The notes under the pieces: model-generated | The model's input: the letters and a program-made list of their open reading frames with translations, nothing else | What the model was told of the DNA's origin: nothing | The model's database searches: none | Shown here: positions 21,890-33,299 of the stretch, in pieces | How the letters are laid out: every line of letters begins with the position of its first letter | Position numbering within the stretch: the stretch's first letter is position 1 | Position numbers and translations under genes: made by a program | Origin: Taenia hydatigena | Lineage: Eukaryota > Platyhelminthes > Cestoda > Cyclophyllidea > Taeniidae | Direction of reading: 5' to 3' | Assembly (NCBI GenBank): GCA_036345935.2 | Contig: JADWOT020000001.1 | Location: 2,593,258-2,657,257, forward strand | Length of the DNA: 64,000 nucleotides

Positions 21890-22485
21890 TCCATCCACCC
21901 ATGCACCCGACCATCAACCCATCCTCCCAGTAGTTTTCACTCCTTCTATCACTTCATTCACCAATCCACTTGCCCATTCACACTCACGTCCACCCAACTC
22001 TCCAACCCCAATTCAGCCATTCATTCATCCAACCAGTAAACAGTCGTTCCACTGATAATGAGAAGATTTCCAACCCAGCAGACAATCGCATATCATCACT
22101 CTACACCTCATCGCTCACCAAACACACAAACGTGCATTCCACACACAATTGCTTCCCCACTCCTTCTCCATGTTCCTTGATTTGGGGCCTCTCACTCGAC
22201 CTCATCATCCAGATAGAGGAAACCTCGTGACACCAGCAGAAGTGGGTGAGTGAAGTGGACCGTGCAATGAGAAGGTGGCGGAATCACACCAGTTGTGTGG
22301 GTGACACGGAAGGAGTAAGCATTTCTCGTGAAGAGCTCCTCTGCTTTGGTGGGTTTCCTCCTCATGCTTTGACTCATGTCTCCACTATTCACGCATTAAA
22401 ACTATCTGAGACCCCTATTTTGTTGAAGATAGAATGGAAGACAGCGTCGGTTTCAGTGGCATGATGAAGCTTTTGATGAGTACCA
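21890..22485 (+). repeat. Module R4, right-arm copy
   Basis: Non-coding module found also at 42440-43030 and 49005-49640, and partly at 60345-60545 and (inverted) 14985-15310. Diagnostic blocks: 'aaccagtaaacagtcgttcc', 'gatttggggcctctcactcg', 'gtgctcctctgctttg' followed by a GT dinucleotide. Several splice-like sites occur but no frame is kept between copies. Confidence 0.6.
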
Positions 22486-22859
22486 TAGTGCATTCACTTT
22501 CTCTTCTTTTCATTCCTTTATCCTTCCGCCCATCCATCTATTCATTCAACTGCCCATATATTCCTTTATTGTTTTTCAATACAAATATGTGTGACGTGTA
22601 TTCTTTGTTTGTGTGCATCTGCGTCTGGCATTAACTATGTCAATTTTTCTACTTATAATAGCACTATTTGCAGTGGTCGGTTCAGTGGTGTAAGAGGGAG
22701 TCAAATCCGAAGCACCTAGGTGGAGCTAGATCCTGCTAATGAAGGTGTTAATACGTGATTTTAGCAGGGAGAAGAAATTGTGAAAAGGAGAGTGATTAGT
22801 GGGTTTGTTTGGCCGGTCTTGTGCTGCCTTTCCCTAACGCGTGAGAAGAAGTCTGAGCT

Positions 22860-24656
22860 TTCCATTGTCTGTAATAAAAAGATTGTAGATACGAATGAAC
22901 AATACGCAATGGCCAGGTGCAAGCAAAGGGACTGCCAGAACCTCTTAGTCGCCTTGAGATGGGCCAATTAGAAACAGGCCTACATTATACTATGAAATGA
23001 AATGCTAGTTGTGTACTCAGGCGCTTTGATGCCGTGAATAGGTCTTACCGATGGTGAGAGTGATGTTGTCGTCGCCGAGAGGGGATGAGGGTGACGACGG
23101 CTCTGCTGCTTGTACACGATGTCGGAGCAGGGGTGGGAGCTCAGCAAGGAGCTTGAATTGGTAAAAGCGTTTGATGGAAGTGCTTTGCAAGAATTTCCTT
23201 TTCATCGAATGCAGAACAGATGATGACACTGATAGTAGGGACCACCAACTACGTTTACCTCTTTGCTCGATGTAGGATACCACGTCTGGTCAGCCACACG
23301 GTGCGTTTGTGGCCTAAACCAAAGGAGACAATCGGAGCAACACCTCTAACAACCCAAAAATCCTTTAATGCTGAGGCTTGGTGCTGTTATTAGCAAAGCT
23401 GGAAGAAGAAGACTGGGCTGAAGCTCTTAAAAGATTTAACAAAAAGCACAATACTGCCACCGCACCTATATTTCCTTACAATCTCTTCCCCAAATGTGAT
23501 GCTCTAGCTCTTGATTTCCTTGCATTTTTGGAAAGTGGGGGTGTAAGGGGAAAGGGGGAAAGCAGGGGGAATACGACTTTTGATTAGTTGGACTAAATTT
23601 TTCCCGCCAGTTCTTACAGGCCAATTGTTTCCTACCTACCTTCAACGTTTATCAAGGGATTACTCGAAGATTCACAGCTCTTGGAAAATAAAAAAATAAT
23701 TCTAGAAAAACGGCCTCGTCTGCAGTTTTTCACACCCTCACATACACACACAGCCAAATCAAGGAATGGTCTCTGGCAGGGTTGATCGCGGGACAGTGTG
23801 TGGACTGTCGCGGAAAGGGAGAGGAGAGGAATTAGTGAAGTACGTGAGGGAGGCAATGAACTAAGAGTCAGTCTTATGCGCCACTTCCAGACGGTAAGTA
23901 CCTCATCTGCCACTCAAGAAGCAAGTCCGGATCGCCCTCAATGCCGTTAGACGAATGGCAAAAGTAACTAACTCATCTAGCTTCCTTGTCTTGTTACCTT
24001 GGTAAGGCCTTTCCACAGACCGGCGATGGTGCACTGATTGGAGGTGTTTCAATGGGCCGCAGACTTATGCATCCACCATACATCGTTTGCGTTTTCTCAT
24101 CTTCAATGCCGCTGTCAATGTTGAAGTCGTAGTAGCTTACTACTGGTTGAGCGTTGTGCTGTTTGCTTAGAGTAGTCCACTATCTGCCAAACGAGGTTTG
24201 GAAAGTGATGATGGCAGAAGACGAAATAAATGGAATAGGACAAGGGCAGCAATAGTGCGTCACAGCATGAATTTGCGTCCTTTCCATTTCCTCTTTCCCT
24301 GGTCTGAAGCTGTTTATCACACCACACCACTTCCGTCCGTTCAAAGTACATCGAGGGCTCACCCAACGATGCACGGCTCTCAGAAAATTGACAATTCTAG
24401 GCGAGCAGTTGCGCCCGATATACGCCACGCCTTCTTACACATACACACAGCCAAATCAAGGGTTGTCATCTGGGATTGTTTTCTGCAGGCCAATGAGTGA
24501 GGTGTGGTGACCTTCAACTTTCCCCAAGTGAGCAAATTACTAGTGCAGAGGAGGTCGTGAAAGTAAGGCATGAGAAGGTATCCTACCTGCTGTTAGTGCG
24601 AAATCGCCATACAGGAATGAGGTGGCCAGCAGTATGAAGCAGAGTGGAAGGGACAT
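22860..24656 (-). pseudogene. Unknown secreted protein U, right-arm copy, most complete
   Basis: Not recognised. On the minus strand a first exon at 24656-24587 encodes MSLPLCFILLATSFLYGDFA then LTA, a convincing signal peptide, and ends at a GTAGGA donor. Further exons: the YYDFNID motif exon (about 24260-24003), an exon ending GDNNITLTI with a GTAAGA donor (about 23190-23040), and a last exon after an acetylated-like 'tttttattacag' acceptor near 22870 whose in-phase reading is DNGKLRLLLTR then stop. A 2-base deletion relative to the copy at 45531-45800 breaks the motif exon. The first exon lies just outside the palindrome arm, so only this copy has it. It is divergent from galactokinase in every cassette. 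Confidence 0.45.
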
Positions 24657-24659
24657 CTC

Positions 24660-27600
24660 TCCTTCACAAGAAAACAGAACTCCTATGCACAACCCGCACA
24701 CGTGTGCTTATGAGGACGCAGCAAGGTGATGCAAGCCAACGCAGTGGCCTACTCTTGATCTCCGAAGCAGATTGCCAATTCACACGCACACCGTGGAACC
24801 ACACGCATAGTTACGTCGTTTGAGTGGTTGTGTGGGACTTCTCTGGTAGGGACGTCTGCTGGTGCAAGCTGGCGCTCACCTTCGGCCCCTGATGATACTT
24901 CCAGAGATGATGAAATGGTTGGATGTGTGAATATATGAACAGATATTTCGCCAACAACAGTTGCCCTGCAGTTGGTTCTACAGCACAGCACAGTACACAC
25001 GACAAGAGGAAAAGACGTGACCCTCTACTTGATTTCCCTTAGTGCTGATTCAGTAAGACTGGAACCAGTTGCTTATTCACCCATCCACCCATCCATCCAT
25101 CCATCCACCCTACCACCCACCACTGTAACAGATGTTCAACTGTGAACTCCTAGCATTAACAACTGCTAAGGGACAAATGAATGTCTTTTGGGGTGTGGAA
25201 AAAGGGATCATCCGCGCGGTCTAAAGTCCTGCCATGGATACGCCAAGCATCACAGCTGTGAAGCAGGTGAGCTGGATGCCATCTCACAAACTAGACGTGC
25301 CAGACTACAGCAGTTAATGACTGTGACATGAAAGTCGATGCGCTAACCAATTAAATGTGCATAACACGGTGCCCAAGAAGACGTAGTTCAATGAAAAACG
25401 CTTTTATGAGAAAAGGGGAGAGGGGAGGGCATCAGTGCAAGTCTGTAGGGTAATTGAAGGTGAGTGAGGGTGGAATTCCTTCATATTTTCACTGTCCAAT
25501 GACAGAAAGTGTCCAGTTTTGACTCCCACAAACGCAAAATGACGGATTCCAGAGCCACTTCATCCAGCATCGCTCTCACCGCACCACTTCGTTCAATGAG
25601 TCCCCTTCCTTTGCGTCTGCACAGGCAACTCCGAATCCTGGCCGCACAGAAGACAACTCGTCGCCATCTGGTGTGACAGCTTCCGCTGCTTCGATGGACA
25701 ATTTGTTCATGTTATTACACATCTCAGTGAGATGCATAATGGGCGATTGGCCATTACTTCTCTCCCCTCACCACGACGTGTCACGTCTGCAGACGAAGGT
25801 AAGACAGTCGTGTCCGCAAACTCATGCACACACGCACACGTTCCCACCAGTGAAGGCGACTGTCTAAGAGGGCAAAATAAGCAAGTGGACAATGGCACGC
25901 ACACACAAACTGAGACAGAGAGAGTGAAGGGAGTGCAGATGGGAGAGTAGGGAGAGGAAAGCAAATTCTTACCTATTATTGCAGACCACATCGTAGAGGA
26001 ACACTCTAAAAGGAGAGAACGTAGAAGTTGGCAATGGGATATGGAGGTGGAAGGTCGACAGAACTATGAAGTGCAAAGTTGGAGCAAGGCGTTCACCCTC
26101 GCTCTCGAAGGTATAAGTGGTGCAGGAGAAGCAGAAACAGAGGAAGGGACAGAACTGGGGCAGAGTGGTATGCGACAAAGTGAAGTGGCTGAAAGAAGAA
26201 GAAAAGAAAGGAAGAGAGATGCAAATGAAGGGTTAAGGCAATCCCAGCTATGGTAAAGCGAGATCTGGTCACTGGCTAAGTCTGCTTCACTTCGCCTTAG
26301 TCTGGTCTAGTCTACGTCTAATCATCAAGTCTCGGACATGAATCCCCTTATCACCTACCATTCGTATAATGAAGATGGAGGCAAGTGGAGAGACGAATGG
26401 AACTGGCAAAGGATGAGGTACGGCCTAGTCAAGCCTAGTCTTGCCTCACCTGCTACACTGCTTCCATTTCACTACATCCGCTGCTGCTGCCACCGACTTG
26501 GTGATCTGCAAACGCGTGCCGGAGAGACACAAGACCAACTCACCCATGAATATTGCTACAGATCTGGTGAAGGCGACTTCCTAATTCCTACGATTTCCTT
26601 CTGCTTTGCTACTTTGACGACTTTGGGACGGCGGTGTAGGAGGTTCAGTGTGACGAGGAGAAGGAGGGCGGGACGGCGGCGGCAGAGGTGGCGACGACGA
26701 CGAAACAAAGCGGGATGGCGACGCTGACGATGAATTGAGTGACAGAAACGAAGACGCGACGTAGAAGCAAGATGCGCGGCAAGAGGCGTTCGAACGCAAA
26801 GATAAGCATATCCAATTGTCGAATGTGTGACTTACGTCCTCGCATTAGACATGTTTGTGCTTATGTCAATCAGTGGCACGTGTTGTGCCGTGTTCAACAG
26901 TCGCGTCTGCTGGTAACAACCTTGAACACCCGTACTTCTTCGTGATTTTGTCACACCAGGCAACACTTTCCCTTGTGCTTCTCTGCTTTGGCCCAATGTC
27001 CTCCATCGTATCACATACAAAGGTGAATGATGAGGATGGGAATTGGATAACTCACTAATACCAAAGAACTTTGGTAGGGATACGTCGAGTCGATGGGAGT
27101 ACAGTCTTTGACTCTCCATCCTCTCGTGTTCTTTTGTGAGTTGGACGCCTTTCGTGCATTTGCACACTACTCTGGGCACTAATGAATGCGAGGAGAAAGT
27201 AGACCCAAGGGTGCGGATCGAGTGCTGACCACTTGGCTAGACGTCAATCAACCATCTTACTATCCTTCTTGCAATCCTCTAATGAGCCCATGAGGAACAA
27301 ATCGCCTTTCTTGCTAGTGAGCTCCTCCACTACGTTCGCAACAACTCCTCCATTAATTATCATGGTGGAAGTGCTAAATTAACGCCGGCCAAAAGGTCAC
27401 CCTAGAAACTACGACATGAACCCGCAACCCGCCTCCCACTGAGATAGAGCATGAGCTACTACCTTGTGATTTGGTAAATGATGTCTCCAACTTCCTTTGT
27501 CCCCCGACACTCCATCCATTTGTGAAATTGGTTCTACCTCACACCCATCGAGTCTCAAGTGGTGCACGTGTCAGCCAACTTCATCTCTCCGCCGGTATTC

Positions 27601-30150
27601 AACTCACCCTCCACCCTCTTCAACTCCCCATGTCAAGGTAATGCACTGTCGCCCAACACGACCCAGCCCTCCACAAACGCACCTCACCTGATGGCCACAA
27701 AATCCACACCACGTTTCTCACATCGCAGCTGCTCCTATGTATAATCTTGATGGCGGATTTGTTGGCTTGACAAATGTTTTATGCATTAATCTATGCACCA
27801 TTCTCCCACACTGACCACAGCCACATGTACTTGTGCCAAATATCTACTTGCAGCTAAAACAAGGCCCTTTGCGCAGCAGTCTCGAGTTCGAGACAAGCAC
27901 TCTACCGCTGGCATCTGCATCAATTAAAAAGGCAACTGACTCACACAACAATTGAGAGCCACACCTTGCCATCAGGTAAATGAATTACTTGGGTATTCCT
28001 AACGTCCGTCTTGGGATGCACTTTGCTGTCAAATGGACACACCAACCTTCTCTGTGAATGACTCAATCAAGCAAGCCTATTCATTCCCCTTTTCCCCAGC
28101 ATCCGTCAACACAAAGGACTTCCACATCATACTGCATGTGTCCACTCAATAAATACAGCATCGCCAATTCCAATCAGGGCAGGTGAAAATTCTTTGCAAG
28201 CATTGAATAGTGGAACAAAGTCGGAGGCACAAGATTTCAAACGACCCTTTTGTACGAAAAGGAAATGCAACTTGTCACGCAGTCAAGTCACTCAGTCTCA
28301 ACGTGAATAATAACAACACGACACATTCCAAAGCGACCAGGTAGTTGTCAAGGCGCACCACAAAATGCGATTCATTGCCTCACGCAATTTCGCAGATCAA
28401 ATCAACTCACATTCGATCACTCCTCTCCAGTTATCTGGTCATCCATTCCAACAGACAGTGTCGTAGCAGATAATCTCATGAACTGCAGCATAATCCGCCC
28501 ACGTACAGCCAAACTTGGAGAGAGAGGCACGCTATAATAAACCAGCTATCCAAACCGTCCAAAGTAAATGACAACGGCACAATTCGCATTCCGAGCTGTT
28601 CCATACTGCCTCCATGTTCGCCCAACAAGTGCACCACCAGATGATACTGATAATTAACTCTTGCCGAACGAAGCCAGAGTCCACAACGTCCTTAACAACA
28701 AGAAGGAAAGCCAGGTGTTTGGTAGACTCACCTATATTTAACAAATCAGGCCCCTTTAATCAAAGTCCATCGTCATTGAGACAACGAACCATCCTACGCA
28801 CTACCAAAGCAATTCCAATTAATCACTTGAAGCACTGTGCAGTGAAAAAAAATAAGCGTGACTAGAGCACTCACTCTAGCAAATAATTGCATAAAGAAAG
28901 TGAATAAATAGCCAGAAAGTAGTAAAAGAGGTACTTAGGTCACAACTCGTCTCAAGACATTAGACTCCATTATTCAAGGCCCATCCTCATTAAATAATGA
29001 AGCACTTAGCGAACAGCCAAAACAGCATTGCCTAATTGCTGAAGGCAGTTTGCAGTAAAGCACACGAACGACTAGTTATTGTGGCCAAAAATATGCCTCA
29101 ACAGTCAACCTACTTAGCTTTTGGACCTACTTTTGCAAGCGATTGTGTATAAAACGAGACAGATTGACACGTAAAGGAACTCGCTGATGTTGGCCAGCAA
29201 ATGAGTACCAAATGCTTCCCGTTTTTCAAACTTCCTTTTCCCGAAAATTGTCGACTTGAAAGCAGAACACAACTTACGCACCACACCAACAAATTTGAAG
29301 CAACTTCTGGCAGCATCGCACCGTAAAACAAATGTGAGTATAATCTCGTGCTAATAAAAAACACCAAGTAGTAACAGTTGCTGAGTTCATTCACTTAGGT
29401 GTTTGCTTTAACATGCAGATGCATTGTCAGACTAGGTAAATAGGAGCAGGTTTGAGAGCAAGTGCTTAATAATGGGGCTGATAAACTGGTGCAAATAACG
29501 ATTAAAAATCGAAACGATATCCATGTGTGCACTACAGTAGCAACTAATTGCTTGACATCGTTTTGTTGTTGCTGCCAAAATGTTTTAAAAGACTGTTTAT
29601 TTTGGTAAAGTTATTTACAGAATTGATTAGGGGCAGTTTTCTTAGATATTTTTGTAGCGGTTTGTCATTTGGTAGGCTTTGAACGACTGGTTCTGACATT
29701 GACAGTGCTACCCCATAACTTTTGACGTATCCGGAACTAAACGATTCCACATTTAGTTAGTTGGTTGGTAAGCCTCGGAATGTGGGTAGTGCTGGGGTTT
29801 GAAGTTTGCTTGTGTATTTCTGTCGCAGCCAATTACCTGGCGAGGGAATAATGCGAACAACACATACATTGAGACGAAGAAGGGAGAACGGAGAAAACGG
29901 AGCAGGAAGATGCGCTACAATAATACTTAAGCATTGTGCATCCTTCCTTCCTACTTCTCATACTTGGCATACATGTCCCCGCACAAAGCGATTAGTTATG
30001 GAAGCCCTACCGTCTTTCGCTATGCACTGCCTCCCTATTCACGCACTCTTTCCTTTTAAAATCATTTTCATGGCTACGTAGTGGCAACACGCCACTCTTT
30101 AACAAATCAATGCACACGCTCAACAGTGCAGACCTCACTTTTGGATGCAC
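24660..30150. other. Non-duplicated stretch, no gene recognised
   Basis: I find no domain, paralogue or convincing exon here. It contains CA-rich bits (about 25820-25850, 25895-25915), a purine/GGC-rich stretch at 26620-26720 that makes Arg- or Ser/Pro-rich spurious frames (26338-26727 plus; 26581-26799 minus), and several tRNA-like motifs. The U-gene signal exon ends at its left edge, so the U promoter should lie near 24660-25000 (minus orientation), but I see no TATA box. Confidence 0.4.
27370..27450 (-). other. tRNA-like (A-box/B-box) motif, possible SINE or tRNA relic
   Basis: On the minus strand a block with TAGCTCATGC (A-box-like) is followed about 30 bases later by GGGTTCATGTC (B-box-like). 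A clean cloverleaf is not apparent. Isolated A-box-like motifs also occur on the minus strand near 27215-27235 (CTAGCCAAGTGGTCAGC), 25330-25370 (AATTGGTTAGCGCATCG) and 27895-27915 (CAGCGGTAGAGTGC). No intact tRNA gene is called. Confidence 0.25.
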
Positions 30151-30156
30151 TCATTG

Positions 30157-30745
30157 TAGCGTCCCGAGGCTCCCTGGAAGGCAAAAGAAGGCAGAATGCT
30201 AGGGTAGAATATACATGTGTAACGGACAGAGGGAACTAGGCTGTTGGCATAGCCCGCAAACCAGCCCACGCAGCTAGGGCAGTACGGCCACCTCTGTGAC
30301 CTCGACCAAAACCGGTAGCTCCAACAAACAAAGTACTACATGTGCGTTTCTTTATTTGTATGTTTATTTTCTCATTTAGGCTTACAGTGTTTTGCTATTT
30401 ATTTTCATGCCTCGCTTACTGTGCGCTCAAGTCGAAACGCTTGTGCCGCCGTAGGTGACATGGCAAGGTTTTGATGTTTTTACAATACAACGAACAGTGT
30501 TAAGCTCTGTTTTTTACCTTATTTGAGGAGGCCCCTCCTTTTGTTGCGCTATCGTCTTCAAGTTAGCGCAATTCATCAAATGCTATGTGCGGCTATTTGA
30601 TTGCGTAAATTGGTTGTTCGATGAGCTGAAATGTGGCTGTTTTCTTAAACGATTGTCTGCGAGACTGGAATGTTGACCGTTCTGGGGTATTCATTGATGC
30701 GCGCATTAGTATTGCATCATTAAAGGGCAATAATTCACAAGCATT
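30157..30745 (+). repeat. Module R2 parts
   Basis: The first part (30157-30345) is the R2 head in inverted orientation. The second (about 30400-30745) is the R2 middle block in plus orientation (gcgtaaattggttgttcgatgagctgaaat). So the module is rearranged here. It is joined abruptly to the U-gene motif exon near 30746. Confidence 0.55.
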
Positions 30746-30930
30746 CATGACGGATCGTTTGCCTTTCCACACTCACAATATCGCCTTCAATGTTGAAGTC
30801 GTAGTGGTTTAGTACTGGTCGGGGGTGCCTTGCTGTTTGCTTGAAGGAGTACATCATCTTCTGAACGATGTTTGCAAAGTAGTGAGAGTGGATGACGAAA
30901 CCGTTGTGATAGGGCAAGGACTGGCCAAGC
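30746..30930 (-). pseudogene. Unknown secreted protein U, motif exon fragment
   Basis: The minus-strand frame reads HNGFVIHSHYFANIVQKMMY, then FKQTARHPRPVLNHYDFNIE, and stops where module R2 begins. Close in sequence to 45531-45800. The 3' half of the exon is missing. Divergent from the galactokinase relic that starts at 31164. Confidence 0.5.
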
Positions 30931-31163
30931 GTCTCCCATCACGTCTTTGCTCCCCATTCTTCCCCTTCTCGTGCAGCCTACAAGGCTCAAATATGGACAG
31001 TCGAGGATGCCCGCGCCCACTTTGCCCAAAGTCATTCCAACTTCATCCCCCACCACACATGCTCACATCACCGTGGACTAAGTTGGCTGCATCTATTTCC
31101 ACTTACGTGACCTACACTATCTGCACAGAAAGGGAAAGGTGGTGGGAGGAAGGTTTATGTTAG

Positions 31164-32386
31164 CACAATAACGACCTATCTTTCACAATGGCAATTGACG
31201 TATTTTATTGCCAGCTGACCGACAGCGCCTTAATTTGTCAACGCGCCGAACACGAGTGGGCTGGGTCGCCAAGCGGTCTGATGGACCAACTGACGTGTCT
31301 CGGGGGTCTTCGTGGACACGCTCTCTTCATCGACTGCAGTTGTATCACACAACGTGGCAGCAAATTGGATTGCTTGAAGCAAACAAATGGTGAGGTGTAA
31401 CATGCTTCTGTCAGGACGAGACCATTTCAATCCTCTCACTGTGACGCAAATTGGTGTGTGTGTGTGTGTTGGGATAATCCTGCATCGGGCTTCCTTCAGA
31501 CTGTAAATGTCCTCTCTGGTAATTGGCACACAATGTCCTAGTGCTGAGTAGATGTGCTGAATAGATGTGGTTAGTGCGTGTGTGTGTGTGTGTGCCAATG
31601 TTGCCTGAGAAGTGCTGCATCCACCGAGAATACTCCCTCCCGTATTCACCATAATTGCGCTACACGCAATACCACAGGCCTCTTCTCATCAGGTTGCCAT
31701 GTGTGAAGCAAATACCTTGCACTTCATTAGTGTCAGCACGATCCACACGTCAGTGTATCACTTCATATTTCTCCGTAGTAGCGGACTTAGCGTTGGCGGC
31801 GTGATTGAAAGAGCATTGGCTTTACGACTCTCAGGGATCTTCGTGGACACACCCTCTTCATTGACTGCAGGTAGTGTCTCTCTACCCTTTCTGTCCATCC
31901 ATCCGTGCGTACGTCAACCCCTCCCTCCCTCCCTCCTTTTGCCCCTGCATCTCTCCAGCAGGATTCAACTGCCTCAAACCACACGTGCCTGCCCCTCGTC
32001 CAATAAAGCCGTCTACTCACCTACATCTAAGTAGAAAGCACACCTCTGCCTTGTCATCGTAACAAGAGTGAATGGTAGAAGAATGTCTTAAGGACGTGAT
32101 TGAAGCTGAGCCACATTTCGTCACTACAGCAACAAAATCGTGGTGCATTTCATCTCATGACCGCAATCGACGTAAGCCAAACCACCACCATTTGTCCTTC
32201 CCTCTCCTCCCTTCTACTGACACCATTTCAAACTCATTTTGCACTTCCTTACCTTCTAGTCCTAGTACTCGGGCACCGCCAACGTCTACGTCGTGGACGC
32301 ATCACATGGGGCACACATTCTCCCCAACAACACACCAACAACAACAACAACGCACGAAGTCCACCTCCAAGTGCGATCCACAGTAG
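31164..32386 (+). pseudogene. Galactokinase, copy B, internally deleted
   Basis: The exon 31164-31339 (after a 'tgttag' acceptor) encodes CQRAEHEWAGSPSGLMDQL and GGLRGHALFIDC, matching the GALK segment EHSFAGMPCGIMDQ...GHALLIDCR. The Asp of MDQ is the known catalytic base. The next 490 bp are an insertion (module R5), after which the last 35 bp of the exon are repeated (about 31833-31868) with a normal GTAGTG donor. The middle exons are deleted. The last exon (32260-32386) starts with an in-frame TAG and has an AAC-repeat expansion. Non-functional. Confidence 0.75.
31340..31832 (+). repeat. Module R5, inserted in a galactokinase exon
   Basis: Starts 'ttgtatcacacaacgtggcagc' and ends near 'gcattggctttac'. 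Related copies: 44912-45450 and 50790-51230, each with two GT tracts (here 31455-31470 and 31577-31594). Here it is flanked on both sides by the end of the same galactokinase exon. No terminal inverted repeats are obvious. Confidence 0.6.
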
Positions 32387-32489
32387 TATAATCCTTCCCT
32401 TCCTCCTCCTACTCCTCCACTCCACCATCCTTCTTCCCCTCGCACTACCAATACACAACAACGCAGTAGCACATCTCACTTCTTAATAA

Positions 32490-33292
32490 TGGTTCAAACA
32501 AAAAAATCTACGACAGACCACGCTGCCACAATAAGACTTCTTTTGGGAGGCTTGCTCTACTGCCACTTCGTTCACCGTAGTCGTGCGACACCTCCGCATT
32601 CTCACATACGTTTCCACCAACAAATAGCGCCAGAAGTGGCAGCAGGCAGCCCACTCCAGTGGGAACGACAGTTAGGACGCAATCACAGGGTCCATTCATT
32701 AGACTGAGGAGAGGAAGAGCCTCTCCTCAATTCCATCACCTCCGCCATCCACCACCGTCTCGAGGATCACCTTGCCCACGCCTTCACCCAATTCTCCAAC
32801 CACCAACACGTACACCTGCTCCATTGCGGTAGCCTCGTTCACACAGATCCTACCACGTCCGGTGAGGTTGATGTAGAGTCCACAGTAGACGCTGACAAAC
32901 TCGTCACTTCCAATCCTCCTCACAGCACATGAATCGATACCCTCCCAGTCCGTCTGCACTCTCCCAAATAACACCAAGTCGTCAACACGTTGCTCTACTA
33001 GACGATCTGGACAAGAGGCAAGATTGCACACACAGCAGCAGTTACATTTGTACAATTGACGTCGCACAGGCGCCATTGTGGACCGCAAAAGAAGCTCAGT
33101 GTCGAAATCGTAGTTGAGGCCGCTGCAACGACGCGGAAATTAGGACAGTCGCGGCCAGACACTTGAGAGAGGATGAGGTCGGGCGCAAGGCTATCACAGA
33201 AGAGCCTTTATGAGGGGAAAGGGGAACCTACAGAGACACAAAAACCCTGTTCGGCGCACTGATTGGTTGCCAAGCTCGCAGACCTGCAGACA
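32490..33292 (-). pseudogene. SETMAR-like SET-domain gene, copy B
   Basis: Minus strand. Pre-SET Cys exon remnants (about 33292-33130), then a frame (33115-32699) with the second Cys cluster KCNCCCVCNLASCPDRLVEQ, GRVQTDW, EFVSVYCG and ATAMEQVYVLVVGELG. After a stop and frame change it continues as NLTVVP-like LTVVPTGVGC and VSHDYGERSGS (32699-32508), then YCGSVVC in a third frame. Two frameshifts make it a pseudogene. Its 3' end faces the galactokinase relic about 100 bp away. Confidence 0.7.
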
Positions 33293-33299
33293 GCTAAAA

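Larger units (their letters stand above)
18940..24557 (-). repeat. Right arm of the giant inverted repeat
   Basis: Mirror of 12903-17864. It is 656 bp longer, from a 388-bp-period tandem duplication (19821-20655) and the 252-bp segment (about 22231-22482) lost on the left. The outer limit lies near 24557, where 'tagtgcagaggaggtcg' still matches 12903 onward in reverse. Confidence 0.9.

Noticed and set aside
22780..22971. 63-codon plus-strand frame (mirrored at 14488-14679) with partial conservation at 43440-43500
   Set aside because: The opposite strand carries a splice acceptor and an exon in phase with gene U, which explains the conservation better.
26338..26799. 129-codon Arg-rich frame on plus and Ser/Pro-rich frame on minus
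   Set aside because: Comes from a GGC/GAC-rich stretch; open in both strands, no homologue recognised, no promoter.
30180..30345. Possible CRISPR or phage-like repeat structures
   Set aside because: The repeats are long, diverged and dispersed; there are no short direct repeats with regular spacers, and the sequence is eukaryotic.
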